Part shown: one piece after another, positions 35,547 to 43,705 of the stretch
How the letters are laid out: each line of letters begins with the position of its first letter
Position numbering within the stretch: position 1 is the stretch's first letter
From: Flavobacterium croceum DSM 17960
GTDB taxonomy: Bacteria > Bacteroidota > Bacteroidia > Flavobacteriales > Flavobacteriaceae
Length of the DNA: 49,229 bases
Assembly: GCF_002917885.1 (NCBI RefSeq)
Contig: NZ_PQNY01000017.1
Span: 1-49,229 of the forward strand
Direction: 5' to 3'
Translations under genes and position numbers: made by a program
Notes under the pieces: model-generated
Seen by the model: the letters and a program-made list of their open reading frames with translations, nothing else
Told to the model about the DNA's origin: nothing
Databases searched by the model: none

Positions 35547-35560
35547 GTCTTGTTATAATA

Positions 35561-35586
35561 CTAAGCCTCTCTTTTAAGAGGCTTAG
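35561..35586. terminator. Hairpin after 35546
   Basis: CTAAGCCTCT pairs exactly with AGAGGCTTAG around CTTTTA. There is no clear T-run on either side, so it may be a weak terminator or an RNA-stabilising stem. Confidence 0.5.
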
Positions 35587-35654
35587 TAAGTATATTCTTA
35601 AATTATCAAATTATTATTTTAAACTGCCACGCATCAGTTATGCGCTTTTTTACT

Positions 35655-36146
35655 ATGGAATACGAGATTAATGAAATCAAAATTGATAGAATAAAAAAAT
35701 ATATTGATTATTTTGACAATAAGGGTAAGTCTGATGAAGAAATTCTCTCAGAATTAATAAATTATATTGAAGCCACTTTTTTTAATTTAATTAAAGTTAC
35801 TTTTTTTGATGAAAAAAAAGATGGTATATGCGAAATCTTAATTAAAAATAACAATGAAGTTATTAAAGATAATTTAGGTTGTGATATATATGGAATTGTG
35901 GATTTTATTATTTGTGAACAACAATATGATGCTCTTTTAGATATATTAAAAACTACTAAAGAAACTCTAGCAAGTTCATTTAATTTAATAGCATTTGGTA
36001 TATGCTACATTAACGATTATTCAAACGAACAATGGACTATATATTATGCTAAAAATGAAACATCGGCTAAAGACCTGTTTAGAAAAGATTATATAAAAGA
36101 TATTATAGATATTAAAACAAGCGATTTTACAATTTATGGAGAATAA
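35655..36146 (+). CDS. Protein of unknown function
   Basis: A 163-residue soluble protein (168 if the ATG at 35640 is used), AT-rich codons, many Ile, Asp and Glu, beginning MEYEINEIKIDRIKKYI. No motif recognised. Its end overlaps the next gene by 11 bp, so the two form a pair. Confidence 0.6.
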   Translation: MEYEINEIKIDRIKKYIDYFDNKGKSDEEILSELINYIEATFFNLIKVTFFDEKKDGICEILIKNNNEVIKDNLGCDIYGIVDFIICEQQYDALLDILKTTKETLASSFNLIAFGICYINDYSNEQWTIYYAKNETSAKDLFRKDYIKDIIDIKTSDFTIYGE

Positions 36147-36441
36147 TTTAAATAAAAATACATTTTGGATTAAATCTAAATGTACCTGGAGTATTTGCGG
36201 AGAAAATGATAATTTTTTCAGAGCTATTGAAATAGCTATAAATTTAGCTGAACCAAATTCAGAAATGAATTTCAATACAGAAGGAAATGTTTTTTACTGT
36301 AGAGGTGAAAATTTTTGCATTCGCGTTGCATCTAATGAAAATTGGGGGGTGTTAAAAAATTGTGTATGGCACCTTAATAGAGATGCTTCTCAAAAATTTG
36401 TAGTTGCTAAAGCCTTTTATTTTGAATTTCAAGAAATATAA
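36136..36441 (+). CDS. Protein of unknown function
   Basis: A 101-residue soluble protein with paired Cys and Trp phrases (KCTWSICGEND, NWGVLKNCVWHLNRD). It overlaps the previous gene by 11 bp, suggesting the two act together. No family recognised. A toxin-immunity or two-gene accessory pair is possible. Confidence 0.6.
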   Translation: MENNLNKNTFWIKSKCTWSICGENDNFFRAIEIAINLAEPNSEMNFNTEGNVFYCRGENFCIRVASNENWGVLKNCVWHLNRDASQKFVVAKAFYFEFQEI

Positions 36442-36718
36442 TTTAATTTTGATTTTGGATAGATACCTATATAAAGTTAGAATATTTGCTGAAATATGCG
36501 ATGCTATCAAAAGCTAACCACTTGAACATTTGTTAGTTTTTTTAACCTGAGTTGTCACGCTTGCCTAAGTTAAAAATAGATAGACTTATTCTAACATAAA
36601 AGCTTCTCAATTGAGAGGCTTTTATTTTAAATAAAGATTTCAAAACGAAATTATTGAGAACACAAGGGAAAGAAAAAGAACTTTTAGAAAGTCTACTTTT
36701 TTTATTTAAACACAAGTT
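36442..36718. other. Intergenic region with two hairpins
   Basis: About 280 bp with no gene. A short stem CTAAC/GTTAG (36514-36536) is followed by seven T, and a second stem (36598-36624, AAAGCTTCTC/GAGAGGCTTT around AATT) is a likely terminator for the pair upstream. A one-mismatch copy of the ACAAAAGGGAA motif (ACACAAGGGAA) lies near 36660. Confidence 0.55.
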
Positions 36719-36744
36719 CACTACAAAATTGTAGTGTATATTTG
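36719..36744 (+). promoter_or_regulatory. Promoter with overlapping operator (copy 2)
   Basis: CACTACAA-AA-TTGTAGTG (36719-36736) joined to TATATTTG (36737-36744), the same 26 bp as at 34953. The ATG at 36775 follows 30 bp later. Confidence 0.75.
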
Positions 36745-36774
36745 TGCTATTATTTAACTAATATTTTAATACCT

Positions 36775-37062
36775 ATGACATCATTTGACACTCTTTCCAT
36801 TGGAGAAGCCTTAGAACTAGAAAACAGCATGGCTATAGGAACTGGTAATTTTTTAGTTAAAGTTTGGTTTGAAAGTACTCAAACTGGAGTTAGAACTCCT
36901 GACCTTATCCAATCGTGTACAAGTTTCAGACAAGCAAGGTCCTGCTCCTTATTTTTAAAAGAAATGAAAGGTATCGATGCTTGTTATATTGTACGATTAA
37001 AACCCTATAAATTAATGGAGCGAGTTATCGCATTTCCAAACCATGAACTTGAGATACTATGA
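36775..37062 (+). CDS. Small protein of unknown function
   Basis: A 95-residue soluble protein (MTSFDTLSIGEALELEN), mixed alpha-beta in look, with CTSFRQARSCSLFLKEM. The ATG at 36775 was chosen because the upstream TTG at 36742 lies inside the promoter. Its stop overlaps the next start by 4 bp (ATGA). The pair is convergent with umuD. Confidence 0.65.
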   Translation: MTSFDTLSIGEALELENSMAIGTGNFLVKVWFESTQTGVRTPDLIQSCTSFRQARSCSLFLKEMKGIDACYIVRLKPYKLMERVIAFPNHELEIL

Positions 37063-37259
37063 AATTAAAAAATAGAATTTTAGAAGTGCTCGATACCTTT
37101 GGTATGAGTGGAACCAAAGCGGCGCAAGCTATGAAAATATCTTACGCTGCTTTTAGAAAAAAGAAAAGTGATAAGACCAATGGCGATTGTTTTAACGAGC
37201 AAAATTACAGGAACTTAATTTCCTATATCAAAGAAAAAGCAGAAGAACTTGTTGATTAA
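37059..37259 (+). CDS. Small helix-turn-helix-like protein
   Basis: A 66-residue basic protein with FGMSGTKAAQAMKISYAAFRKKKSD at residues 13-37, a helix-turn-helix-like pattern, and a helical tail. It overlaps the previous gene by 4 bp and may regulate the operator at 36719 or act as antitoxin to its partner. The end of the gene lies inside the palindromic terminator. Confidence 0.65.
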   Translation: MKLKNRILEVLDTFGMSGTKAAQAMKISYAAFRKKKSDKTNGDCFNEQNYRNLISYIKEKAEELVD

Positions 37260-37270
37260 CAAGTTCTTCT
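37241..37270. terminator. Bidirectional terminator between 37259 and umuD
   Basis: Arms AGAAGAACTTGTT (37241-37253) and its exact complement (37258-37270) around GATT. The stem overlaps the stop codon of the small HTH gene and ends 8 bp before the umuD stop. Confidence 0.8.
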
Positions 37271-37277
37271 TTGTTTG

Positions 37278-37697
37278 CTACAAATTCCTAATGATATGTT
37301 TTACAACACCTAGAATTATGAAATTTTCAATTTTATCAATTTCAATAGCCTTGAACTTTTTATTATCGGCATTCAAAATTTTTTTTTCTAAATCAATGCG
37401 CTTACAGGTATATTCCTCTCCATTGATTGAAGCAATAATAATAGAATTGTTTAATACAGGCAAATCCGTTCTTATGATCAGTTCATCTTTGTCGTAAATA
37501 GTTGGTTCCATACTCGTACCATCTGCCGTAGCAATGTATGTGGCATGTTTTTTATACAAATACTTCTTATCTAACGATATTTCATCATAGGCGTAGTCCT
37601 CTGAAGGTTTTGGAAAACCCGCAACAATTCTGCCATAGTGCGCAACATAAATCTCTTTATTGTTATCGCTGGCAATTCTCAAATTAGTAACATTCAT
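37278..37697 (-). CDS. umuD: UmuD-like S24 peptidase, subunit of DNA polymerase V
   Basis: A 139-residue protein. The self-cleavage site is A26-G27 in RIVAGFPKPSEDY, the catalytic serine is S62 in ADGTSMEPT and the catalytic lysine K99 in EYTCKRID, all as in UmuD. It has no DNA-binding domain, so it is UmuD rather than LexA. Its start overlaps the umuC end by 4 bp (ATGA). The order is umuC then umuD, the reverse of the classic Escherichia coli operon. Confidence 0.92.
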   Translation of the reverse strand: MNVTNLRIASDNNKEIYVAHYGRIVAGFPKPSEDYAYDEISLDKKYLYKKHATYIATADGTSMEPTIYDKDELIIRTDLPVLNNSIIIASINGEEYTCKRIDLEKKILNADNKKFKAIEIDKIENFIILGVVKHIIRNL

Positions 37698-38959
37698 TTT
37701 TTACAATTTATCGTTAATCGCTCACTCCATCGTGTCGAAAACCTTTTCGAAGGATAATTCTCTTTCATCTTCCATTTGTCCTTTAAATCCTGAATACCAA
37801 ACTTAATTAAGTCGGGTTGTTTTTCGTTGATTTTATCAATGACCTTAAATAAAGTATCATGCTTTGGGTTCTCGCCTTGAAATAAATTGGTTTGGTACGC
37901 CTGCTGAGGCGTTATCCCCGAGAGAAGAACCCCCGCTTTTTTATATTCGTAACCCTCTTTATAAAGTTCATCTAGTAGTTGAAAAACCATTTTGGTAATT
38001 TCAAAAGTACTACAAGTTGGAAACTTTGTAGCTATGGTTTTGTAGGCTGAATATTGAGGCGCATTCTCTTTAAATCTATCGGTTTTAATAAATACCGATA
38101 TTAAATTGCAATGACTTTTACTTTTTCTTAATTTCTGCGCAAGGTTCGCACTAAAGGTAGCAAGCCTTTCTTTGATGTAGTGTTTATCCTGTGTTGCTTT
38201 TTCAAAGGACCTACTACAAGTCATGTTTTTCTTCGATTTGATTTGCTCTATACCAATGGAGGGAATTCCTTCTAAATCTTTTTTAATTCGCAATCCCTGA
38301 ATTGTCAAATGTTTTTTTACCCACAAGTCAGGTAAACACGTAAAGTCATATGCCGTTTTTACCCCTATGTACTGTAATTTTTTAGCATATTGAGAACCAA
38401 TACCCCAAACATCTTCAATTTTTGTCCATTTAAGTGCTTTCATTCTTTTCTCTTGCGTATCTATAACATACACGTTCTGCGTTTGCTTTGGGTATTTTTT
38501 GGCAATTTTATTGGCCACTTTTGCAAGAGCTTTTGTAGGAGCAAAACCAATACTTACAGGGATAAGTGTTTGTTTGTAAACATCTTCTCGTATTTTATGG
38601 CCATAATTGGAATAGTTAAAATTTTCAGGCATTTTTAAAAAATGTAAAAAACACTCATCTATTGAATATTCCTCCAGACTCGGTGCATATTCTCTTAAAA
38701 TAGAAAAGACACGAGTACTCATATCGCCATATAATTCATAATTGGAGGAGAATAGCGTTAGGGTGTTTTTTTGTAAGGTGTCTTTAAGCTCAAATAAAGC
38801 TATACCCATAGGTATACCAAGTTCCTTAGCTTCATTACTTCTTGATACCACACACGCATCTTGATTGGATAAGACCAATACAGGTTTGTTTTGAACCATA
38901 GGAGAACCCACTCTATGGCAAGAAACATAAAAATTATTGCAATCTGCTAAGCCAAACAT
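37694..38959 (-). CDS. umuC: UmuC-like Y-family translesion DNA polymerase
   Basis: A 421-residue polymerase V catalytic subunit. Metal ligands are seen in FGLADCNNFYVSC (near residue 6) and YSIDECFLHF (about 100-107). WGIGSQYAKKLQYIG (about 187) is the helix-hairpin-helix of Y-family enzymes. The C-terminal tail (KWKMKENYPSKRFSTRW) matches the UmuC C-terminus. With UmuD it copies damaged DNA. It starts 28 bp after the sprT-like gene. Confidence 0.93.
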   Translation of the reverse strand: MFGLADCNNFYVSCHRVGSPMVQNKPVLVLSNQDACVVSRSNEAKELGIPMGIALFELKDTLQKNTLTLFSSNYELYGDMSTRVFSILREYAPSLEEYSIDECFLHFLKMPENFNYSNYGHKIREDVYKQTLIPVSIGFAPTKALAKVANKIAKKYPKQTQNVYVIDTQEKRMKALKWTKIEDVWGIGSQYAKKLQYIGVKTAYDFTCLPDLWVKKHLTIQGLRIKKDLEGIPSIGIEQIKSKKNMTCSRSFEKATQDKHYIKERLATFSANLAQKLRKSKSHCNLISVFIKTDRFKENAPQYSAYKTIATKFPTCSTFEITKMVFQLLDELYKEGYEYKKAGVLLSGITPQQAYQTNLFQGENPKHDTLFKVIDKINEKQPDLIKFGIQDLKDKWKMKENYPSKRFSTRWSERLTINCKK

Positions 38960-38987
38960 AGTGCAAAAATATTAAATCTAGTTCGAA

Positions 38988-39710
38988 CTACATCGCCTGC
39001 ATCTGCTCAGTGCAATCATTACAATTAATATTTAATTCAGGTTTACCCCATACCCGTATTTTACATGAAGGACAGATATACGTGAGTTTGTTTTTTTTCC
39101 CTTGTGTTACCTCTAGCGCATTGGGTAATTCCATGTTTGATGCTGCAGCAACTTCAGGGACTATACCCAATAAAATTTGAGCTATTTCAGGGTTTAATTT
39201 TCCTTTCAAAATATTTCTATCAAACCATATCTTATTAAGTTCTATATCAGTTTCACTTAATTGAAATAGCTCTTTGGTAACGCTCTCAAATACTCCATTA
39301 GGGATAACATATTCCATCATTTGTTGCCCTGTTTTTTTACCACCTACTTCTCCAGTTGCTGATGGCATCAATCCTATATCCTGCATTTTTTCGCCCCATT
39401 GTGCATTATGATACGTTCTTTGTGAAGGCTCTCCAAAATGATACTGCCACAAATGCACCATTTCATGCACCAACGTTTTGAGAATTTCTATCATAGGGTA
39501 GGAGCCGAACATTAATGGGTTTATGGCAATCTCATCACTTACAAGTTCTTGTGTTTGTTGCCAACGTTTGGATATGAAATACCCGAACACATTTTTTTTT
39601 CGGGTAATGACAAACATCACTGCAGGTAACTCATTTGAAAATAGTTTTTGATTGTAATACTCATATAAATTATCCAGTAGCGTATAAAACTCTTGGGTAG
39701 GTTTTTTCAT
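38988..39710 (-). CDS. SprT-like zinc metallopeptidase
   Basis: A 240-residue protein. The metal site HEMVHLWQYH (HExxH, about residue 88) is intact, and a C-terminal four-cysteine zinc ribbon (ICPSCKIRVWGKPELNINCNDC, here split at CPSC and CNDC) follows, as in SprT/Spartan-like proteases of DNA-protein crosslinks. It is the first gene of an operon with umuC and umuD, so a damage-response role fits. Divergent from rep, with a palindrome between. Confidence 0.82.
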   Translation of the reverse strand: MKKPTQEFYTLLDNLYEYYNQKLFSNELPAVMFVITRKKNVFGYFISKRWQQTQELVSDEIAINPLMFGSYPMIEILKTLVHEMVHLWQYHFGEPSQRTYHNAQWGEKMQDIGLMPSATGEVGGKKTGQQMMEYVIPNGVFESVTKELFQLSETDIELNKIWFDRNILKGKLNPEIAQILLGIVPEVAAASNMELPNALEVTQGKKNKLTYICPSCKIRVWGKPELNINCNDCTEQMQAM

Positions 39711-39721
39711 TTTTCAATTAA

Positions 39722-39739
39722 TTATATCGTACGATATAA
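39722..39739. promoter_or_regulatory. Perfect 18-bp palindrome, candidate SOS-type operator
   Basis: TTATATCGTACGATATAA is its own complement and lies 12 bp upstream of the sprT-like start, between the divergent umu and rep transcripts. It is the likely binding site of a repressor controlling sprT-umuC-umuD and possibly rep. Confidence 0.65.
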
Positions 39740-39757
39740 AAGTATAAAAAAATTTAG

Positions 39758-39765
39758 TATATTTG
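39758..39765 (+). promoter_or_regulatory. Promoter -7 box of rep
   Basis: TATATTTG fits TAnnTTTG, 26 bp before the rep ATG at 39792. A second TATATTTG at 39777-39784 is too close to the start to be used. Confidence 0.45.
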
Positions 39766-39791
39766 TTAATATTTTTTATATTTGATTGCTA

Positions 39792-40868
39792 ATGAATATT
39801 ACGACTTCTAAAATGGCTTTGAAAAAAGAGATAAAGCGCAAGGGCATAAATAAAAATGGGTATTCTAGAGTTCCTAGAAACATCCTTGATTTTTTACTTG
39901 ATGCTAAAAAGCAAGGTTTGACCATTCACTCACTTAGAATTGTATTGATCATGCTCGCTCGTGTGCAAGAAAATCAAATTACTACCGAAAGACAACTTGA
40001 TTTATTTGAAAAAGATTTAGATTTATTTGAACGAGATTTTACAGATACAACCAAACACACAAATTATACGGTACAGTTTAATTTTCTTTGGAAAGATTTA
40101 CTCCCTGAGAATAGTAGAAATTATTCCAGTGCGCTTAAAGGACTTCAAGAACTCTTAAATTATAGAGGAGTACATGATTTTGAAAACGATAAAGGAGAGA
40201 AAATCAAACTCTTTTCTTCTATAATTTCCGACTTGTTAATCAATGAGGGAAAAAGAGGGGTAAAATTCACAATGAATATTCTATGGTATAAAATGTTTTT
40301 ACTGCTCAGAAAAAACAATAAGTTTAATGCCAATAACTTTTCAAATAAAATCATTTTTAAATACAATCATATTAATTGTTATGTATGGTATTTTTACCTA
40401 AAAGCATTAGGTACTAATAATGATAGTAGTTTATTTCTTGATACCTTTAATGATATTTTCTCCACCAATTATAAAAACTGGTCAAAATGTAAAGAGAAAT
40501 TTTTAACGCCATATAAAGAACTCTTTGATGAAGTAAGTGATGTTTCTTTTAATTTTTGGATAGAAGGGGATAAACTAAAAATTCATTCCTATTCCACATC
40601 AGAACCTGAAGCTATACCTGTTTATGAAAACCCAAATATCACAACAACGATAAAGAGAACTCTGAAGTATCAAAAAAAGAAATACAAATTATCAGATATT
40701 GAATTTCAGATGCTCGAAGTAATGTACAAAACATACGGCTACGAGCGTATCTCCAAACGTATAAAAAACAATCCTGAACTAAAAAACCTTACAGGTAAAG
40801 AGTATGTAGAGAAAGCATATGAAATATCGAAAAGAAATCTTAATGACAAAGAAGATTTATTCAGTTAA
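39792..40868 (+). CDS. repA: Plasmid replication initiator, Rep_3 type
   Basis: A 358-residue protein in the style of RepB/Rep_3 initiators: a basic N-terminus, two winged-helix-like regions (first with GLTIHSLRIVLIMLARVQ, second with FSNKIIFKYNHINCYVWYFYLKAL and WSKCKEKFLTPYKELFDEV), and a charged C-terminus. The start at ATG 39792 was preferred to TTG at 39786. An iteron array lies directly downstream (40928-41506), as expected for an iteron-type plasmid. Rep would bind the iterons and open the origin. Confidence 0.85.
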   Translation: MNITTSKMALKKEIKRKGINKNGYSRVPRNILDFLLDAKKQGLTIHSLRIVLIMLARVQENQITTERQLDLFEKDLDLFERDFTDTTKHTNYTVQFNFLWKDLLPENSRNYSSALKGLQELLNYRGVHDFENDKGEKIKLFSSIISDLLINEGKRGVKFTMNILWYKMFLLLRKNNKFNANNFSNKIIFKYNHINCYVWYFYLKALGTNNDSSLFLDTFNDIFSTNYKNWSKCKEKFLTPYKELFDEVSDVSFNFWIEGDKLKIHSYSTSEPEAIPVYENPNITTTIKRTLKYQKKKYKLSDIEFQMLEVMYKTYGYERISKRIKNNPELKNLTGKEYVEKAYEISKRNLNDKEDLFS

Positions 40869-40927
40869 TCTTTCATACTTCACCTTAATTCTCTTATTTA
40901 TAACTGGTTTAATGTCCTTATAGGTTA

Positions 40928-41506
40928 TTCTTATATTGGGGATATTTGTTCTTATTTCGGGGATATTTGTACCTATAATTGCCTGAAGCTAATATTTTTA
41001 ATACTTATGAATATATAGCGTATGTTATTCTTATTTTGGGGTGTTTTTGTTCTTATTTTGGGGATAATATTTTTTATAAAGTACTGTATAACAGTATTTT
41101 ATTTTTTCCAATATTTATTTTGCGTTTTTAAAAATAATAAAATTATAGTTTTTTGCCCGTTTTTCTTGTTTCGGGGATAGCAAATTCTTGTTTTGGGGGG
41201 AGTAAGTTCTTGTTTTGGGGGTAGCAAATTCTTATTTTAGGGGGACTTTGTCCTTTTTTGTTTTTTCTAACGTATTGATATACAATTAATAACAATCAAA
41301 TATCCCCAAAATAAGAAGTGTAAAAATATATTTAAAATGTTATAAAAATCATTTAAAAATGTATGTTGATAATTTTAAACAAAAGGGAAGAAAAAATCTG
41401 ACTTTATATAAACTTTGATTTAACAAGTATATTCTTACTTTTTTTCTTATAATATTTATGAATTTCTTTTCTTATGCAGCTCGTGGTTTTTGTTCTTATT
41501 TCGGGG
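40928..41506. other. Replication origin with iterons
   Basis: Core TTCTTRTTTYGGGG (with small variants) occurs at 40928, 40949, 41028, 41050, 41163, 41185, 41207, 41229 and 41493 on the plus strand and at 41304-41317 inverted. Spacing is 21-22 bp within groups (2, 2 and 4 units). AT-rich stretches (41071-41155, 41320-41460) between and after them suit an unwinding element. The ACAAAAGGGAA motif is at 41379. The interval 40869-41634 holds no gene. Confidence 0.85.
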
Positions 41507-41605
41507 TGTTTTGTCCTGACTATCAATTTATATATATATTTTATTTATTTTTTTAAACAACATATAAAATATTTACATTTTTGTATTTTGTATTGTTATT
41601 TTTAC

Positions 41606-41613
41606 TATATTTG
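41606..41613 (+). promoter_or_regulatory. Promoter -7 box of the 41635 operon
   Basis: TATATTTG fits TAnnTTTG and lies 21 bp before the ATG at 41635. Confidence 0.45.
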
Positions 41614-41634
41614 TTATAGTTAAATGCTTGTATT

Positions 41635-41784
41635 ATGAAAACTTTTTATACCATCATGAATTTTCTTTACAATGTTCTTCGGTTAATGGACTTTGTTTTA
41701 AAGAATTTGATCGTTCCAGTAGCCAAATTATCTATTAAATTGGTTGTATTGTTTGTAACCGCTTTTGTGAGTAACATAAAGTAG
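41635..41784 (+). CDS. Small membrane protein
   Basis: A 49-residue protein beginning MKTFYTIMNFLYNVLRLMDF and ending FVSNIK, almost entirely hydrophobic with two likely amphipathic or membrane helices. It has a good promoter box just upstream and ends 4 bp before the M23 peptidase gene, so the two are cotranscribed. Function unknown; a role with the peptidase, such as anchoring or regulation, is possible. Confidence 0.6.
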   Translation: MKTFYTIMNFLYNVLRLMDFVLKNLIVPVAKLSIKLVVLFVTAFVSNIK

Positions 41785-41788
41785 GACC

Positions 41789-42355
41789 ATGAGAACTATT
41801 GCAACGTTTTTGTGTTGTTTAGTTTTTAATCATTTCTTTTCTCAAGTAAGTACTGAAGAAAGTAAAATGCGAAAAATTCTTTCTCTTTGCAAAACTGAGC
41901 AAGAATTGAAAATTATCTTTGAACTAAAGACCGACTTTCCTTCAGTATTTAGTTCAGTTCCTACGATAAACCCTATTAACCCCGTTAATAACCCACGTAT
42001 ATCATCTTCTTTTAGTTCAAAAAGAATACACCCTATTTATGGGAACGAAAGAGCGCATAACGGTATTGATATTACCGGAGCTTTAAACACGCCTGTTTAT
42101 GCTACAGCTGATGGAACTGTAACCAATGCTCGCTTTTTTAATGGGAACGCAGGTCACAGCGTCACGATATCGCATAAATTTGGTTTTGTTACAAAATATT
42201 TCCATTTATCAATATTTATTGTCGAACCTGGAGAGAAGGTTACTAAAGGTCAAATTATTGGCTATTTAGGAAATTCAGGAAGCTCTACAGCTCCACATTT
42301 ACATTATGAAATGTGGAAAAATGGAAAAGTGTTAAATCCTTTTGGTTTATTTTAA
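41789..42355 (+). CDS. Exported M23-family peptidoglycan peptidase
   Basis: A 188-residue protein with a signal peptide (to FFSQ, about residue 19). The LytM/M23 zinc site is seen as HNGIDI (about 91-96) and HLHYE (about 171-175). It should cut peptidoglycan crosslinks in the periplasm. Conjugative systems need a wall hydrolase (VirB1 in other systems), and none is present in the tra operon here, so this one may serve. Followed by a strong hairpin at 42364. Confidence 0.88.
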   Translation: MRTIATFLCCLVFNHFFSQVSTEESKMRKILSLCKTEQELKIIFELKTDFPSVFSSVPTINPINPVNNPRISSSFSSKRIHPIYGNERAHNGIDITGALNTPVYATADGTVTNARFFNGNAGHSVTISHKFGFVTKYFHLSIFIVEPGEKVTKGQIIGYLGNSGSSTAPHLHYEMWKNGKVLNPFGLF

Positions 42356-42363
42356 ATTACTCC

Positions 42364-42401
42364 TTTTTTATATTTCATATCGCAATATGAAATATAAAAA
42401 A
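42364..42401. terminator. Bidirectional terminator, perfect 17-bp stem
   Basis: Arms 42364-42380 and 42385-42401 are exact complements around CGCA, with T-run on the left and A-run on the right, so it can terminate in either direction. It separates the M23 gene from the nuclease. Confidence 0.85.
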
Positions 42402-42417
42402 TTCTAACACACATAAT

Positions 42418-42888
42418 ATGATTAAAATTAAATTTTACTTATTTTTATTTCTTTGTTCTGCTTTATCATTTGCTAAACCATTAAATGGTTATGTTGTAGC
42501 AATAAATGATGGAGATACATTTGTTCTTTTAGATGATACCAAAACACAACATAAAATTAGACTAGCAGAAATAGATTGTCCAGAAAGCGGACAGCCATTT
42601 GGAAAAAATGCAAAACAATTTTTATCTGACTTGATATTTAATAAAACTGTTTATTGTCAAGTATTAAATATTGATAAATATGGTAGAGAAATATGTAAAG
42701 TTTATTTAGAACCTAATTTAAAAACCTATGTTTCTTCAGAACTGGTCAAAGCAGGTTTAGCCTGGCACTACAAACGCTATTCAAATTCAATTGAATTGGA
42801 TAAATTTGAGAAAGAAGCTCGCCGATGCAAGAGAGGACTATGGGCAGAACCAAACGCTATAGCACCTTGGAACTGGAGAAGAAATTAA
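42418..42888 (+). CDS. Exported thermonuclease-family nuclease
   Basis: A 156-residue protein with a signal peptide (to LSFAKP, about residue 20) and a staphylococcal-nuclease fold. Motifs seen are NDGDTFVLLDD, IRLAEIDCPESGQPFG with the first active arginine, and DKYGREICKVYL with the second; the catalytic glutamate lies in the PE/GK region. It probably acts in the periplasm or outside the cell. Similar nucleases are common on plasmids; the benefit is not known. Confidence 0.9.
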   Translation: MIKIKFYLFLFLCSALSFAKPLNGYVVAINDGDTFVLLDDTKTQHKIRLAEIDCPESGQPFGKNAKQFLSDLIFNKTVYCQVLNIDKYGREICKVYLEPNLKTYVSSELVKAGLAWHYKRYSNSIELDKFEKEARRCKRGLWAEPNAIAPWNWRRN

Positions 42889-42894
42889 TAATTT

Positions 42895-43263
42895 ATGGCA
42901 AGAAAATTTATATTAAAAGCAGCTAAGAGTAAAAATGATTTTTTTTTAACAGAACCTGATGAATTTCTATTTTTTTATTCTCCTAGCATTATTGATTTAA
43001 GAAAAACACTTAGATGTATAACATCTAAAGGTTATAAAATTCCAGGTATACAAACTTTTTCCAAACGGATTGATGCATACAACGGTCATTTAATATTAAA
43101 AAATCCGTTTTTCAAAACAACAATGTATGAAATCTTTGAAATAAAATCTGATGTAAATATCAAGATTAAAAACAGGTTGGACTATACTAATTCATTTGGC
43201 TATTCACATAATTTGAAATTAATAGACAGTGAAAGCATAAAACATATTTTCAATTTTTCATAA
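42895..43263 (+). CDS. Protein of unknown function
   Basis: A 122-residue basic, soluble protein (MARKFILKAAKSKNDFFL), beginning 6 bp after the nuclease stop, so cotranscribed. No recognised motif. A damaged copy of its 3' half lies at 44021-44112, on the far side of the two cassettes. Confidence 0.6.
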   Translation: MARKFILKAAKSKNDFFLTEPDEFLFFYSPSIIDLRKTLRCITSKGYKIPGIQTFSKRIDAYNGHLILKNPFFKTTMYEIFEIKSDVNIKIKNRLDYTNSFGYSHNLKLIDSESIKHIFNFS

Positions 43264-43330
43264 ACTTACACCCAATTTTATAACAAACACTTGTTGGCAG
43301 TAGTGCTTTTATAAAATAAAACTAAAAATT

Positions 43331-43705
43331 ATGTTACTAACATTTTCAAAACAAAAGTTTGAGGATTTAATAAAAAAAAATATCAAACAACACACAATTA
43401 GAGCTGATAAAACTAACCGTTGGAAAGCTGGTAATTCAATTCAATTTTGGAATGGAAACCCAAGAAATACTCGTGGCAAAATGAAACCTTATCAATTTGG
43501 TAATGCAATTGTTGATAGAGTTTTGCCAATAGAAATTTATCCAAACGAAAATAAAATAATTGTAGAAAATTTCACTTATGAGAAAGAAAACCTAGATTAT
43601 ATTGCTGTAAATGATGGCTTTGATAATTGGGAAGAAATGAAGACATTTTTTACAGAAAATTTTACAGGTAAATTAATAATTTGGAAAGATTGCAGTTGGC
43701 TGTAG
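43331..43705 (+). CDS. ASCH-like domain protein (cassette-borne)
   Basis: A 124-residue soluble protein with LLTFSKQKFEDLIKKNIKQHTIRADKTNRW, here read as phrases LLTFSKQKFEDLI and HTIRADKTNRW, then GNSIQFWNGNPRNTRG and a C-terminal NDGFDNWEEMKTFFTENF. These resemble the ASCH fold (RNA- or nucleotide-binding, common in gene cassettes). Its stop overlaps the first base of the attC-like site. Role unknown. Confidence 0.7.
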   Translation: MLLTFSKQKFEDLIKKNIKQHTIRADKTNRWKAGNSIQFWNGNPRNTRGKMKPYQFGNAIVDRVLPIEIYPNENKIIVENFTYEKENLDYIAVNDGFDNWEEMKTFFTENFTGKLIIWKDCSWL

